From Streptomyces subrutilus (GTDB lineage Bacteria; Actinomycetota; Actinomycetes; Streptomycetales; Streptomycetaceae), in NCBI RefSeq assembly GCF_008704535.1, contig NZ_CP023701.1, positions 7,482,001 to 7,546,000 on the forward strand: a DNA stretch of 64,000 bases. Reading direction: 5' to 3'. Both the position numbers and the translations under genes were made by a program. Below are positions 8,018 to 16,147 of this stretch, in pieces. The notes beneath the pieces were generated by a model. The model made no database searches. It worked only from the letters and a program-made list of their open reading frames with translations, and was not told the origin of the DNA. The first letter of the stretch is position 1. Every line of letters begins with the position of its first letter.

Positions 8018-9235
8018 ATGCAGACCAGAGGGCCGGGGCAGCAGCGGGGCCACGTGCTCCTCATAGCGGGGGACGCGGCCGTGCGCCGTCGCGCGGTACA
8101 GGTCGCGCCGAGCGCCAATCTGGCCGCGCTCGCGATGGTGCCCGTACGGATGCTGCTCAACAGCGACGTGCCGTGCGACACCACCTACCTCGACGGCGCC
8201 CGGGACCCGAACACCGTGCTGATGCGACTGCGCACGGCGGCGGCCACCCCGGGACCGCTGCTCGTCTACCTGTCGGGCCGGCTCACGGTCGACCGGCGCG
8301 GCAGCCGCCTCCACCTCGCCCTGGCGGGGACGACCGCGGCCTCCGTGCGCTACACCGCCCTGCCCTGGGAGTGGCTCGGCACCGAACTGCGGCGCCGGCC
8401 CGCGGGGCTGACGACCGTCCTGCTCGACCTGGCGGCGGACCGGGCGGCCTGGCCGCTGCTCCAGGAGGTCGGCAGCCTGCCCGCATCCCCCTCCGCCGAG
8501 GTGTACGGGGTGGTCTCACCGCCCGGATACGCGGGCGGCGGCAACACCGTGAGCAGCTACACCCGCCAGTGGATCGAGCAACTGAGCCGCAGTACCCACC
8601 GGCCCGCCAACCTCCAACTGCACGCGCTCACGGCGGGAGCGGCGGCGCTGCCGCCCGGGGCACTCGTCCTGCCCACGGCCCGGGAGCTCGGGATGCGCGC
8701 GACCCCCGCACCGTCCGCCGGCCCGGTGTCCGCACCGACCAGCGCCCCTGCGCCCGTACCCGTCCCCGTCCGCGTACCGGCGCGGCCGCGCCCGGACGCG
8801 TCCGGGCGGGACCCGCGGCCCCACATCCACGACCTGGCCACCTCCGGCCGCCACCTGGAGGCGGCCACGCTCGCCCAGGCGTGGGAGCAGTACGTGCTGC
8901 AGACCTTCGGCTACGCCTCGCCGGAGGCGACCGAGTGGGAGGAGATCCGCGCCGATCTGGCCCGGATGGCGGGCAATTTCCGGCTGGCGACGCAGCTGTG
9001 GACCAGCGCGGGCCTGACCCGGCTCACCCGCCAGCCCTCCGACGCCCCCGAGGTCAGGGCGGCCGCCGCGGGCGCCCTCTTCTGCTGGACGCAGCTCAAG
9101 GAACCGGCCGCGGCCCTCGGCGCGGGGCCCGAACTCATCCGTCTGCTGCGGCTGCTGCCCGGTTTCGACCCGAGCCACCTGAAACAGGCCCAGCAGCGCC
9201 TGGAGTTCCTGCACCGGACGCCGAGCCGACGCTGA
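8018..9235 (+). CDS. caspase-fold-like protein apparently lacking the catalytic His/Cys, with C-terminal helical domain
   Basis: The protein has 405 residues from the ATG at 8018 (MQTRGPGQQRG). The N-terminal ~190 residues follow the order of a peptidase C14 (caspase-like) domain: VLLIAGDA, a region with MLLNSDVP, then LLVYLSGRLTVDRRGSRLHLAL, LPWEWLGTEL and TTVLLDLAADRA. In active members the third block reads YxxGHG and the last reads LLDCCxSG. Here the His is Arg (SGR) and the Cys is Leu-Ala (LDLAA), so proteolysis is unlikely. A Pro/Ala-rich linker (residues ~230-265) leads to a helical, TPR-like domain (HIHDLATSGRHLEAATLAQAWEQYV; FRLATQLWTSAGL). It may serve as a scaffold or binding pseudoenzyme. 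The fold assignment is by pattern only. It ends at a strong hairpin. Confidence 0.75.
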   Translation: MQTRGPGQQRGHVLLIAGDAAVRRRAVQVAPSANLAALAMVPVRMLLNSDVPCDTTYLDGARDPNTVLMRLRTAAATPGPLLVYLSGRLTVDRRGSRLHLALAGTTAASVRYTALPWEWLGTELRRRPAGLTTVLLDLAADRAAWPLLQEVGSLPASPSAEVYGVVSPPGYAGGGNTVSSYTRQWIEQLSRSTHRPANLQLHALTAGAAALPPGALVLPTARELGMRATPAPSAGPVSAPTSAPAPVPVPVRVPARPRPDASGRDPRPHIHDLATSGRHLEAATLAQAWEQYVLQTFGYASPEATEWEEIRADLARMAGNFRLATQLWTSAGLTRLTRQPSDAPEVRAAAAGALFCWTQLKEPAAALGAGPELIRLLRLLPGFDPSHLKQAQQRLEFLHRTPSRR

Positions 9236-9244
9236 GGACGAGGG

Positions 9245-9274
9245 GTCCGGTGCCGTCCGCGGACGGCACCGGAC
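9245..9274 (+). terminator. hairpin terminator of the caspase-like gene
   Basis: A perfect 14-bp stem, GTCCGGTGCCGTCC with its complement, closes around a GC centre 10 nt after the stop codon. Confidence 0.85.
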
Positions 9275-9280
9275 ACGACC

Positions 9281-9310
9281 GTGGCCCGAGTCGAAAGGGA
9301 CTCGGGCCAC
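9281..9310 (-). terminator. hairpin terminator of the tRNA gene
   Basis: A perfect 12-bp stem (GTGGCCCGAGTC with its complement at 9299-9310) has a 6-nt purine-rich loop. It begins 10 nt past the 3' end of the minus-strand tRNA and stands back to back with the terminator at 9245-9274. Confidence 0.85.
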
Positions 9311-9319
9311 AGTGCACAG

Positions 9320-9393
9320 TAGCGGGGACAGGATTTGAACCTGCGACCTCTGGGTTATGAGCCCAGCGAGCTACCGAGCTGCTCCACCCCGCG
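9320..9393 (-). tRNA. initiator tRNA-fMet (anticodon CAU)
   Basis: The 74-nt cloverleaf has no encoded CCA. The anticodon is CAU, flanked by CUGGG and CCCAG arms whose three consecutive G-C pairs are the hallmark of initiator tRNA. The unpaired first acceptor position (C1 opposite U72, where elongators pair) is the second hallmark and prevents elongator use. The D arm reads GAGC...GCUC, and the T arm GCAGG/CCUGU holds the loop TTCAAAT. A possible -10 TAGGCT (minus strand, 9405-9410) lies ~12 nt upstream. It is the only tRNA in the window and is transcribed alone. Confidence 0.97.
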
Positions 9394-9454
9394 TCGGTGA
9401 CGTCAGCCTACGCCATGCGGGGCGCCCCGCCGACCACCCCGTGCCGCCGACGCC

Positions 9455-10351
9455 TCACGGCCGCGGGGCGAGGGCCCGCGCGTGGGCCCTCGCGTGCTCG
9501 GCGAAGGAGCGGGCGGCGCGCCCGGTCACGACTTCCACGCAGTCCGTGACCCGGTCCTCCGCGCCCCCGGCGACGAGTCCGTCCAGGCCCGCGAGCAGGG
9601 CGGCGAAGCCGTCGGGCACCTGCCGTGCGTAGCGCCGCCGCATCTCCTGCGCGTCCACCGCGCGGTGGCGCACGGGTCGACCGGTGACCCGGGTGAGCGT
9701 GGCGGCGACGTCGTCGTACGAGAGGGCCTGCGGCCCCGTGACGATCCAGTCCCGGTCGTGCGGGGCCGCATCGGTCAGGGCGCGGGCCGCCACCGCGGCG
9801 ATGTCGTCCGCGTCGACGAAGCCCACCCGGCCCCGGCCCGTCGCCGTGGTGATCAGCCCCTCGGCGCGGATGTCGTCGGCGTGTTGGTGGGCTCCGGTGA
9901 AGTTCTGCATGAACCAGGAGGGGCGCAGCACCGCCCATTCGCCGAAGGCTCCGGGCAGCGCGGCGTGGACGGCCCCGGCGCCGGGGCCGCCGGACGCGAT
10001 CTGGGAGGAGCTGAGCAGGACCGCCCGGCGCACGCCCGCCCGGACGGCGCGGTCCAGGAAGGGCAGCATGACGCGGGCCGGGTGCGTGGCGCCGACGGGC
10101 GGTACGAGGTAGACGGCGTCGGCGCCTTCGAGGGCGGCGTCGTGGGTGGCGGGCTCGTGCCAGTCGAACACCACCGGGGCCACGGTGCCCGGTGCGGCGC
10201 TGCCGCCGTGGGCGCCGGCGCCGCGCGCGAGGTCCCTGGTGGCCGCCCTGACGCGGTGGCCGTCGCGCGCCAGGAGGTGCACGAGGGGGCGGCCGGTGTT
10301 GCCGGTGGAGCCGGTCACCAGGAGGGTGCGGGTGGCGGGGGAGGCGGTCAT
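9455..10351 (-). CDS. NmrA-like NAD(P)-binding oxidoreductase / azoreductase-type protein
   Basis: The protein has 298 residues and AAAGGG before the ATG. The N-terminal Rossmann fold carries TLLVTGSTGNTGRPLVHLL (the GxxGxxG atypical-SDR pattern), then R-A-A-T-R for NADP selection. The catalytic Tyr-x-x-x-Lys of true SDRs is not obvious, as in the NmrA/HSCARG group. Later features are DADDIAAVAARAL, IVTGPQALSYDDVAATL and a helical C-terminus (MRRRYARQVPDGFAALLAGLDGLVAGG). Such proteins act as quinone or azo reductases or as redox-sensing regulators. It is divergent from a TetR regulator, with two palindromic operators between them, so it is probably the main target of that repressor. Confidence 0.88.
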   Translation of the reverse strand: MTASPATRTLLVTGSTGNTGRPLVHLLARDGHRVRAATRDLARGAGAHGGSAAPGTVAPVVFDWHEPATHDAALEGADAVYLVPPVGATHPARVMLPFLDRAVRAGVRRAVLLSSSQIASGGPGAGAVHAALPGAFGEWAVLRPSWFMQNFTGAHQHADDIRAEGLITTATGRGRVGFVDADDIAAVAARALTDAAPHDRDWIVTGPQALSYDDVAATLTRVTGRPVRHRAVDAQEMRRRYARQVPDGFAALLAGLDGLVAGGAEDRVTDCVEVVTGRAARSFAEHARAHARALAPRP

Positions 10352-10423
10352 GGGAGCCCTTTGCGAGTCGCGGCACCGGCCGGGGGCGCTCGGGATCAGG
10401 GCGGCCGGCGACGGCTATGATGT

Positions 10424-10436
10424 GGACCGACGGTCC
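10424..10436. promoter_or_regulatory. TetR operator, minor site
   Basis: The inverted repeat GGACC-GAC-GGTCC has the same 5-bp core and 3-bp spacer as the larger site at 10445-10469. It lies just downstream of a good -10 hexamer TATGAT (10416-10421) that would serve the TetR gene. Confidence 0.6.
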
Positions 10437-10444
10437 GGTAGTGA

Positions 10445-10469
10445 CGATACGGACCGCTGGTCCGTATCG
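10445..10469. promoter_or_regulatory. TetR operator, major site
   Basis: This is a perfect inverted repeat with 11-bp arms (CGATACGGACC and its complement) around GCT. It lies between the divergent NmrA-like and TetR genes, 16 nt before the TetR start codon and overlapping its leader. Its size and position fit autorepression by a TetR dimer pair. Confidence 0.8.
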
Positions 10470-10485
10470 CAAGGAGAGGCCACCG

Positions 10486-11061
10486 ATGCCCGAGCCCAGA
10501 CGGCGCGCCGACGCCGTGCGCAACCGCGAGGCCGTCCTGGACGCCGCCGAGGCGCTCTTCACGAGCGCCGGCCCGGCGGAGGTGAGCATGAACTCCGTCG
10601 CCGCGGCCGCCGGAGTCGGAAAGGGTACGGTCTTCCGCGCGTTCACCGACCGGACCGGCCTGCTCCAGGCCCTGGCCGAGCGCCGCTCCGCGCCCCTGCG
10701 CGAGGCCGTCACCGCGGGCCCGGCCCCCCTGGGCCCCTCGACCCCGCCCCGCGACCGCGTCCCGGCCCTGCTCGACGCCCTCGCCGGCTTCAAGCTGGAC
10801 AACCGGAGCCTCTACCTGGCGCTGGAGGACGACGGCGCCGCCAGCCCGTACCGCAGCGCGTCGTACGCCTGGTGGCACCACACCCTGTGCGAGGCCCTCG
10901 GCGAGCTCACCGACCCCGCGCACGCCTCCTATCTCGCCCACCTGCTGCTGGCCGCCGTACGGGCCGACCTCGTCAGCCACCTCGCCGCCACCGAACACCT
11001 CACCGGCGACGAGATCCGCACCCGCCTGCGCGCCCACGTCGAGGCCGTGCTCCCCGGGTAG
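10486..11061 (+). CDS. TetR family repressor
   Basis: The protein has 191 residues; AAGGAGAGG precedes the ATG at 10486 (MPEPRRRADAVRNREAVLDAAEALF). The N-terminal HTH (residues ~10-55) reads AAEALFTSAGPAEVSMNSVAAAAGVGKGTVFRAFTDRTGLL, with the typical GKGTVFRAF recognition helix. The C-terminal ligand-binding domain is all-helical. It is divergent from the NmrA-like reductase; the two operators at 10424 and 10445 cover its own leader and the shared promoter region. The inducer is unknown but is probably a quinone-like or electrophilic compound handled by the reductase (inference). Confidence 0.92.
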   Translation: MPEPRRRADAVRNREAVLDAAEALFTSAGPAEVSMNSVAAAAGVGKGTVFRAFTDRTGLLQALAERRSAPLREAVTAGPAPLGPSTPPRDRVPALLDALAGFKLDNRSLYLALEDDGAASPYRSASYAWWHHTLCEALGELTDPAHASYLAHLLLAAVRADLVSHLAATEHLTGDEIRTRLRAHVEAVLPG

Positions 11062-11083
11062 CGCGGCGGACGCGGACGCGCCG

Positions 11084-12115
11084 TCAGCCCAGCGGCGTGA
11101 GGCGCCGGGCCAGCCGACCGCGGTAGTGGTCCACCACCACCGCCACCACGATGACCGCGCCGGTGATGATCTGCCGCTGGAAGTCGGACACCCCCATCAG
11201 CAGCAGCCCGTTCGTGAGCACCCCGAGCAGGCAGGCCCCCAGCAGGGTGCCCACCATCGAGCCCTTGCCGCCGGACAGCGAGGCCCCGCCGATGACCACC
11301 GCCGCGATCGCGCTCAGCTCGTAGCCCCCGCCGATGATCGGGCTCGCGATCGACAGCCGGGCCATGTACGTCACCGCCGCGATGCCCACCGCGAACCCGG
11401 CGATCACGAAGACGGCCACCTTCACCACGCCGGTCCGGTGCCCGGAGAGCCGTACGGCCTCCTCGTTGCCGCCGATCGCGAAGACCAGCCGCCCGAAGAC
11501 GGTACGGGTGAGGACGACATGGCCCACCGCGACCATCGACAGCGCGATCCAGAACAGCGCCGGCACGCCCAGCAGGGTCGCGGTCCCGAACCGGCCGAAG
11601 CCGGGCGGGAAGTCGTAGAGGGTCTTGGCGTCGGTGTACTGGAGGGCCGCGCCCCGGGCCATGTTCAGCATGCCGAGCGTGACGATGAACGACGGCACCT
11701 TCCAGTGCTCCGACACGAAGCCGTTCACCAGCCCGCAGACCATCCCGACGGCCGCCGCCACCAGCACGGCCAGCAGGACCGCCACCGACGGCGACAGGCC
11801 GCCGGACGTCAGCACCTCGCCCGAGACCACCGCGGACAGGGCCATCACCGCGCCCACCGACAGGTCGATACCGCCGACGAGGATGACGAACGTCATGCCG
11901 ACCGCGAGCATCGTGTTCAAGGTGATCTCGGTGGCGATGTGGGTGAGGTTCGCCCGGGTCGCGAAGTGCGGTGCGGCCAGTGCGAACACGGCCACCAGGG
12001 CCAGCAGCGCCACCCCGATTCCCGCCTCGCCCATCACCTGCCGGGCGAACGAGGAGGCGGCCGGGGTGCGCCGCACCGCCGGAGCGGCCTGCGCGGAGGA
12101 CGTGGACGTGGTCAC
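11084..12115 (-). CDS. rbsC: ribose ABC transporter permease RbsC
   Basis: The 343-residue integral membrane protein has about ten hydrophobic segments. It has the RbsC/BPD_transp_2 features NTMLAVGMTFVILVGGIDLSVGAVMALSAV and GAGGxSLSGG-type VIGGASLSGGKGSMVGTLLGA. It forms the channel of the sugar ABC importer with the RbsA ATPase, whose stop codon overlaps its start by 4 nt (ATGA). It is the last gene of the regulator-rbsK-rbsD-rbsB-rbsA-rbsC transcription unit. Confidence 0.93.
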   Translation of the reverse strand: MTTSTSSAQAAPAVRRTPAASSFARQVMGEAGIGVALLALVAVFALAAPHFATRANLTHIATEITLNTMLAVGMTFVILVGGIDLSVGAVMALSAVVSGEVLTSGGLSPSVAVLLAVLVAAAVGMVCGLVNGFVSEHWKVPSFIVTLGMLNMARGAALQYTDAKTLYDFPPGFGRFGTATLLGVPALFWIALSMVAVGHVVLTRTVFGRLVFAIGGNEEAVRLSGHRTGVVKVAVFVIAGFAVGIAAVTYMARLSIASPIIGGGYELSAIAAVVIGGASLSGGKGSMVGTLLGACLLGVLTNGLLLMGVSDFQRQIITGAVIVVAVVVDHYRGRLARRLTPLG

Positions 12116-13728
12116 GGGGTGTCACCTTTCGTTGCGGGGGCCGGCCGCGGGACCGCGTCCGGTGGCGGCGGGTCCTCACCGCCCGGGGCGCCCACGTAGC
12201 CGGAGTACGCGAGCGCGAGGATGCGGGCACTGTCGAAGTCCGCGCGGGCCACCTCGCCGGCGAGGCCGCCGCGCGAGAAGACGAGGATCCGGTCGCAGAC
12301 GCCCATCAGTTCGGGCAGGTCGGAGGAGACCACCAGCAGGGCCCGCCCCCCGGCGGCCAGTGCGACGAGCTGTTGGTGGATCTCGTAGCGGGCGCCGACG
12401 TCGATGCCGCGCGTGGGTTCGTCCACCATCAGGACGTCGGCGCCGGCGAGAAGCCAGCGGCCCAGCACGACCTTCTGCTGGTTGCCGCCCGAGAGGGTTC
12501 CGACGGCCGTCCGCACGCCCGGCGTGCGCACCGCGAGCGCGGCCACCGCCTCCCGCGCGTGCCGCTCCTCCTCGCCCCGGCGCAGCAGGCCGCCGCGGGA
12601 GACCGCGCCGGTCGCGGCCAGGGTGACGTTCGCCGCGACCGGCATCCCCAGCACCAGCCCCTGCCCCTTGCGGTCCTCGGTCAGCAGCCCCAGCCCGCGG
12701 CGGACCGCGTCCCGGGGCGAGCGGATGCGCACCTGGCGCCCCCGCAGCAGCACCCGGCCGCCGGTGGCGCGGTCGGCGCCGAACAGGGCGCGCACCGTCT
12801 CCGTGCGCCCGGACCCCACCAGGCCCGCCACCCCGACGACCTCGCCCGCGCGCAACGCGAAGGAGACGGGCCGGCCGCCGGGCGCGGTCAGCCCCTCGAC
12901 GCGCAACAGTTCGGGACCCGGTTCGCGCGGGACGTGCGGCGGGTACTCGCGCTCCATGTCGCGGCCGACCATCAGCCGGATCACCTCGGCGGTGTCCGTG
13001 CCGGCCAGGTCCTCGGTGACGACGTGCCGGCCGTTGCGCAGCACCGTCATCCGGTCCCCGATCTCGAACACCTCCTCCAGGTGGTGGGAGATGTAGAGCA
13101 CGGCCGTGCCCCGCGCGGTCAGCCGGCGCAGCAGGGCGAACAGCCGCCCGGTCTCCCGCGGGGTGAGAGTGGCCGTCGGTTCGTCCATGACCAGCACCCG
13201 GCAGTCCTGCCACAGGGTCCTGGCGATCTCCAGCAGTTGCGCCTGGGCGATGCCGAGGCGGTCCGCGCGGATACCGGGGGAGACCTCCAGCCCCACCTCG
13301 GCCAGCAGTCCGGCCGCCCTGCGGTGCAGGGTGCGCCGGTCCACCAGGCCGAGCCGGCGCGGCAGCCGCTGCAGGAAGAGGTTCTCCGCCACCGACAGGT
13401 TCGGCAGCAGGTTCAGCTCCTGGTGCACCACCTGGACGCCCGCGCGCATCGCCGAGGCCGCGTCCGCCGGGGCGTACGGGAGCCCCGCGAGCCGCATGGT
13501 GCCGGAGTCGGGGGCCTGGACTCCGCCGAGGATCTTCACCAGGGTGGACTTCCCGGCGCCGTTCTCCCCGAGCAGCGCGTGCACTTCGCCCGCCCGCAGG
13601 TCGAGCCGTACGCCGTCGAGGGCGACGACCCCGGGGAAGGCCTTGGCTATGCCGGAGGCCTCGAAGAGGGGTTCGGGGGCGCCGGGCGCTGCCGGACGCG
13701 GGGCGGCGCCGTTCACGGTGCGGTCCAC
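12112..13728 (-). CDS. rbsA: ribose ABC transporter ATPase RbsA (two nucleotide-binding domains)
   Basis: The 538-residue protein has a duplicated ABC domain. The first half has Walker A GENGAGKST, a degenerate signature (LGIAQAQLLEIART) and Walker B VLVMDEPTATL. The second half has a degenerate Walker A (GLVGSGRTET), signature LSGGNQQKVVLGR and Walker B VLMVDEPTRGIDVG. This arrangement is normal for the CUT2 monosaccharide importers (RbsA/MglA/XylG). It powers ribose uptake with RbsC and RbsB. The start lies 3 nt after the stop of rbsB. Confidence 0.94.
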   Translation of the reverse strand: MDRTVNGAAPRPAAPGAPEPLFEASGIAKAFPGVVALDGVRLDLRAGEVHALLGENGAGKSTLVKILGGVQAPDSGTMRLAGLPYAPADAASAMRAGVQVVHQELNLLPNLSVAENLFLQRLPRRLGLVDRRTLHRRAAGLLAEVGLEVSPGIRADRLGIAQAQLLEIARTLWQDCRVLVMDEPTATLTPRETGRLFALLRRLTARGTAVLYISHHLEEVFEIGDRMTVLRNGRHVVTEDLAGTDTAEVIRLMVGRDMEREYPPHVPREPGPELLRVEGLTAPGGRPVSFALRAGEVVGVAGLVGSGRTETVRALFGADRATGGRVLLRGRQVRIRSPRDAVRRGLGLLTEDRKGQGLVLGMPVAANVTLAATGAVSRGGLLRRGEEERHAREAVAALAVRTPGVRTAVGTLSGGNQQKVVLGRWLLAGADVLMVDEPTRGIDVGARYEIHQQLVALAAGGRALLVVSSDLPELMGVCDRILVFSRGGLAGEVARADFDSARILALAYSGYVGAPGGEDPPPPDAVPRPAPATKGDTP

Positions 13729-13731
13729 CGG

Positions 13732-14703
13732 TCAGCCGAGGTCGGCCGCGGTGACGACCTTGATCGTGGTCTTGACCCAGCCCTTCGGCGGCTCCTCGCC
13801 CTTGACCGCCTTCATGGCCTGGTCGATGCCGTCGCCCGCCTGCTGGGCCGCGTACTGGTCCACCGTCGCCACCACCGTGCCGTCCTTCACGTAGGGGCGG
13901 ACGGCCTCGATGTTGTCGAAGGACGCGATCTTGACCTTGCTCTGCTTGGCCTGGACCGCCTTGACCGCGCCGAGCGCCATCGAGTCGTTGGACGCGAGGA
14001 CGCCCCGCACGTCCGGATGGGTGGTCAGCCAGTTGCCGACCACCGTGTACGCCTCGTCCGTCTCCCAGTGGGCGGTCTTGGAGTCCACCACCTCCAGACC
14101 GGCCGCCCGCGCCGCCGCCTCGAAACCGGCCTTGCGCTGCTGGGCGTTGGCCGCACCGGGGTTGCCCTCCAGGATGACGACCTTGGCGCCCCTGCCCAGG
14201 GCCTTGCCCAGCACCTCGCCCGACAGCCGGGCGCCCTCGGTGTTGTCCGGGCCGACGAACGGGATCTCCAGGCCGGCCGCCGCGAGCGCCCTGTCGTCGA
14301 GCTTCACGTCGATGTTCACCACCTTCACGCCCGCCTTCACGGCGCGGCCCAGCGGGGCCACCAGGGCCCGGGAGTCGGCCGGAGCGACGACGATGGCGTC
14401 GGCCCGGTCGGTGATGCAGCCGTTGATGGCCGCGACCTGGCCGTCGATGTCGGTCTCGTTCTGGATGCCGCTGGCCCTGAGCACGAGGTCGCCGCGCTGC
14501 TTCGCGTGCTCCTCGGCCCCCTTCTGCATGGTCTGGAAGTACTCGTTGCCGAGCGACTTCATGACCAGGCAGACGGTGGGCCGGGCGCTCGCCTTCCGGT
14601 CGGCGGCGCCCTCGCCCTCCTGCCCGCACGCGGTGAGCGCGGAGGCCAGCAGGAGGGTGGTGCAGGAGGCGATAAGGAATGATCTATTCCGGTTGACTGA
14701 CAT
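13732..14703 (-). CDS. rbsB: ribose-binding lipoprotein RbsB
   Basis: The 323-residue protein has AGGAG before its ATG. The lipobox ALTAC (Cys ~26) follows a hydrophobic signal, so the protein is anchored on the outer face of the membrane. The periplasmic-binding fold of the LacI/RbsB type is clear: CLVMKSLGNEYFQTMQKGAEEHAK, DAIVVAPADSRALV, GVKVVNIDVKLDD, VRGVLASNDSMALGAVKAV, VATVDQYAAQQAGDGI. It captures ribose or a related pentose for RbsAC. The gap to rbsD (14704-14820) is purine-rich and holds no gene. Confidence 0.93.
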   Translation of the reverse strand: MSVNRNRSFLIASCTTLLLASALTACGQEGEGAADRKASARPTVCLVMKSLGNEYFQTMQKGAEEHAKQRGDLVLRASGIQNETDIDGQVAAINGCITDRADAIVVAPADSRALVAPLGRAVKAGVKVVNIDVKLDDRALAAAGLEIPFVGPDNTEGARLSGEVLGKALGRGAKVVILEGNPGAANAQQRKAGFEAAARAAGLEVVDSKTAHWETDEAYTVVGNWLTTHPDVRGVLASNDSMALGAVKAVQAKQSKVKIASFDNIEAVRPYVKDGTVVATVDQYAAQQAGDGIDQAMKAVKGEEPPKGWVKTTIKVVTAADLG

Positions 14704-14820
14704 GACAATCTCCTCGGCTGGAAGCGAAGTCGGAGAAAACGGAAGGGGAGAGAGGGACGGACGGAGACGGAGGGAAGGGGCGGGGGAGCGGCGTGCCGCC
14801 GGGGTGCCCGGAGGGCCCCG

Positions 14821-15210
14821 TCAGAAGGGGACCCCGGCCCGCAGCACCACGTTGGCGTACGGGGTCGCCTCCCCGGTCCGGACCACCGCGCGGGCCCGGC
14901 CGGTCAGTTCCTTGAGCTCGGCGTGCGCGACCCGGTCCACGGGCAGCCCGGCCAACTCCCGCGCGAACACCGCCAGCAGCCCCGGATCGGCGGCCTCCGC
15001 CGCGACCGTCGCCCGCTCCGCGGCCAGCTCGCCCAGCACGCAGGCCAGCACCGGACCCAGCGGCGGATCCCCGCGCCGCCACACCAGGTCCACGCACTCC
15101 ACCCCGGCCGGTACGGGCAGCCCCGGATCGGCCACGACCAGCAGCTCCCCGTGCCCCAGCGAGGCCACCAGGTGCAGCAGCCGCGGATGCCACAGCCCCT
15201 CAGCGCGCAC
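14821..15210 (-). CDS. rbsD: D-ribose pyranase RbsD
   Basis: The protein has 129 residues from a GTG at 15210, overlapping the end of rbsK by 11 nt. It matches RbsD in length and motifs: HPRLLHLVASLGHGELLVVADPGLPVP carries the catalytic His of the LGHG motif and the conserved Asp. The C-terminal RTGEATPYANVVLRAGVPF matches the family's TGExxPYANxxLxxGV ending. It interconverts pyranose and furanose forms of ribose so that ribokinase receives its substrate. The protein has a typical decameric RbsD sequence with nothing missing. Confidence 0.93.
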   Translation of the reverse strand: MRAEGLWHPRLLHLVASLGHGELLVVADPGLPVPAGVECVDLVWRRGDPPLGPVLACVLGELAAERATVAAEAADPGLLAVFARELAGLPVDRVAHAELKELTGRARAVVRTGEATPYANVVLRAGVPF

Positions 15211-16147
15211 GGCCCGCCACCCCCGCTCCGGAGCGCACCAGCAGACCGTCCACCTCGGCCCGGGTCGGCAGCGCCGCCTGGGCTCCGCGCCGGGTGGTCG
15301 CCAGCGCCCCCGCCGCGCAGGAGCGCCGTACGGCTTGCGCGAGCGGAACCCCGGCGCCCAGGGCCAGCGCCAACTGCGCGCAGAAGGCGTCCCCCGCGCC
15401 CACCGTGTCCACCGCGGCGACCGGGAACCCGTCCTCGGCCACCGGACCGTCCGGACCCGCCGCCACCGCACCCGCCGCGCCCAGGGTGATCACCACGGTG
15501 TCCGGGCCCAGCGCCCGCAGCCGCCGCGCGTGCGTCGCCCAGTCGGGCTCCGGACCGGGCGCCAGCAGCCCCGCGGCCTCGGTCTCGTTGACCACCAGGA
15601 CGTCGACCGCCGCCAGCAGCTCCGAGGGCAGCGGCAGGGCCGGCAGCGGCGCCGCGTTCAGCACCGTCAGCGCCCCCGCCGCGCGCGCCGAACGGGCGGC
15701 GGCCAGGACCGTCTCGACCGGGACCTCCAGCTGGAGCAGCAGGGTCTCACCCGGACCGGCCGGCTCCGCCAGCTCCTCCAGCGCGGGCACGTCCAGCCGG
15801 TGGTTGGCACCGGGGGAGAGGGTGATGGTGTTCTCCCCGTCCCGCTGGACGACGATGAGCGCCAGGCCCGTCGACACCCCGGGAAGCTGGGCGATCCCCC
15901 CGGCGTCCACGCCCTCGGCCAGCAGCCCGGCCCGCAGTTCACCGCCCAGCGTGTCCTCGCCGAGCAGGCCCACCATCCGTACGCCGGCGCCGAGCCGGGC
16001 GGCGGCCACGGCCTGGTTGGCGCCCTTGCCGCCGGCCCCGCGCACCACATCGGCCCCGGAGACCGTCTCGCCCGGCCGTGGCAGCCGGGACACGGTGACC
16101 GACAGGTCCATGTTGAGGCTGCCGATCACGACCAATCGCTCATCCAT
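15200..16147 (-). CDS. rbsK: ribokinase RbsK
   Basis: The 315-residue PfkB-family kinase opens with VVIGSLNMDLSVTVSRLPRPGETVSG. It carries the ribokinase signature GGKGANQAVAAARLG, substrate residues NTITLSPGAN, NETEA, and the anion-hole/catalytic motif DTVGAGDAFCAQLA. It phosphorylates D-ribose to ribose 5-phosphate in the cytoplasm. Its ATG overlaps the end of the upstream LacI-type regulator by 8 nt, which ties the kinase tightly to the regulator and to rbsD downstream. Confidence 0.95.
   Translation of the reverse strand: MDERLVVIGSLNMDLSVTVSRLPRPGETVSGADVVRGAGGKGANQAVAAARLGAGVRMVGLLGEDTLGGELRAGLLAEGVDAGGIAQLPGVSTGLALIVVQRDGENTITLSPGANHRLDVPALEELAEPAGPGETLLLQLEVPVETVLAAARSARAAGALTVLNAAPLPALPLPSELLAAVDVLVVNETEAAGLLAPGPEPDWATHARRLRALGPDTVVITLGAAGAVAAGPDGPVAEDGFPVAAVDTVGAGDAFCAQLALALGAGVPLAQAVRRSCAAGALATTRRGAQAALPTRAEVDGLLVRSGAGVAGRAR

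Noticed and set aside
11971..14682. A 903-codon plus-strand open frame over rbsC, rbsA and rbsB
   Set aside because: It is an antisense shadow without homology; the minus-strand genes explain the region.
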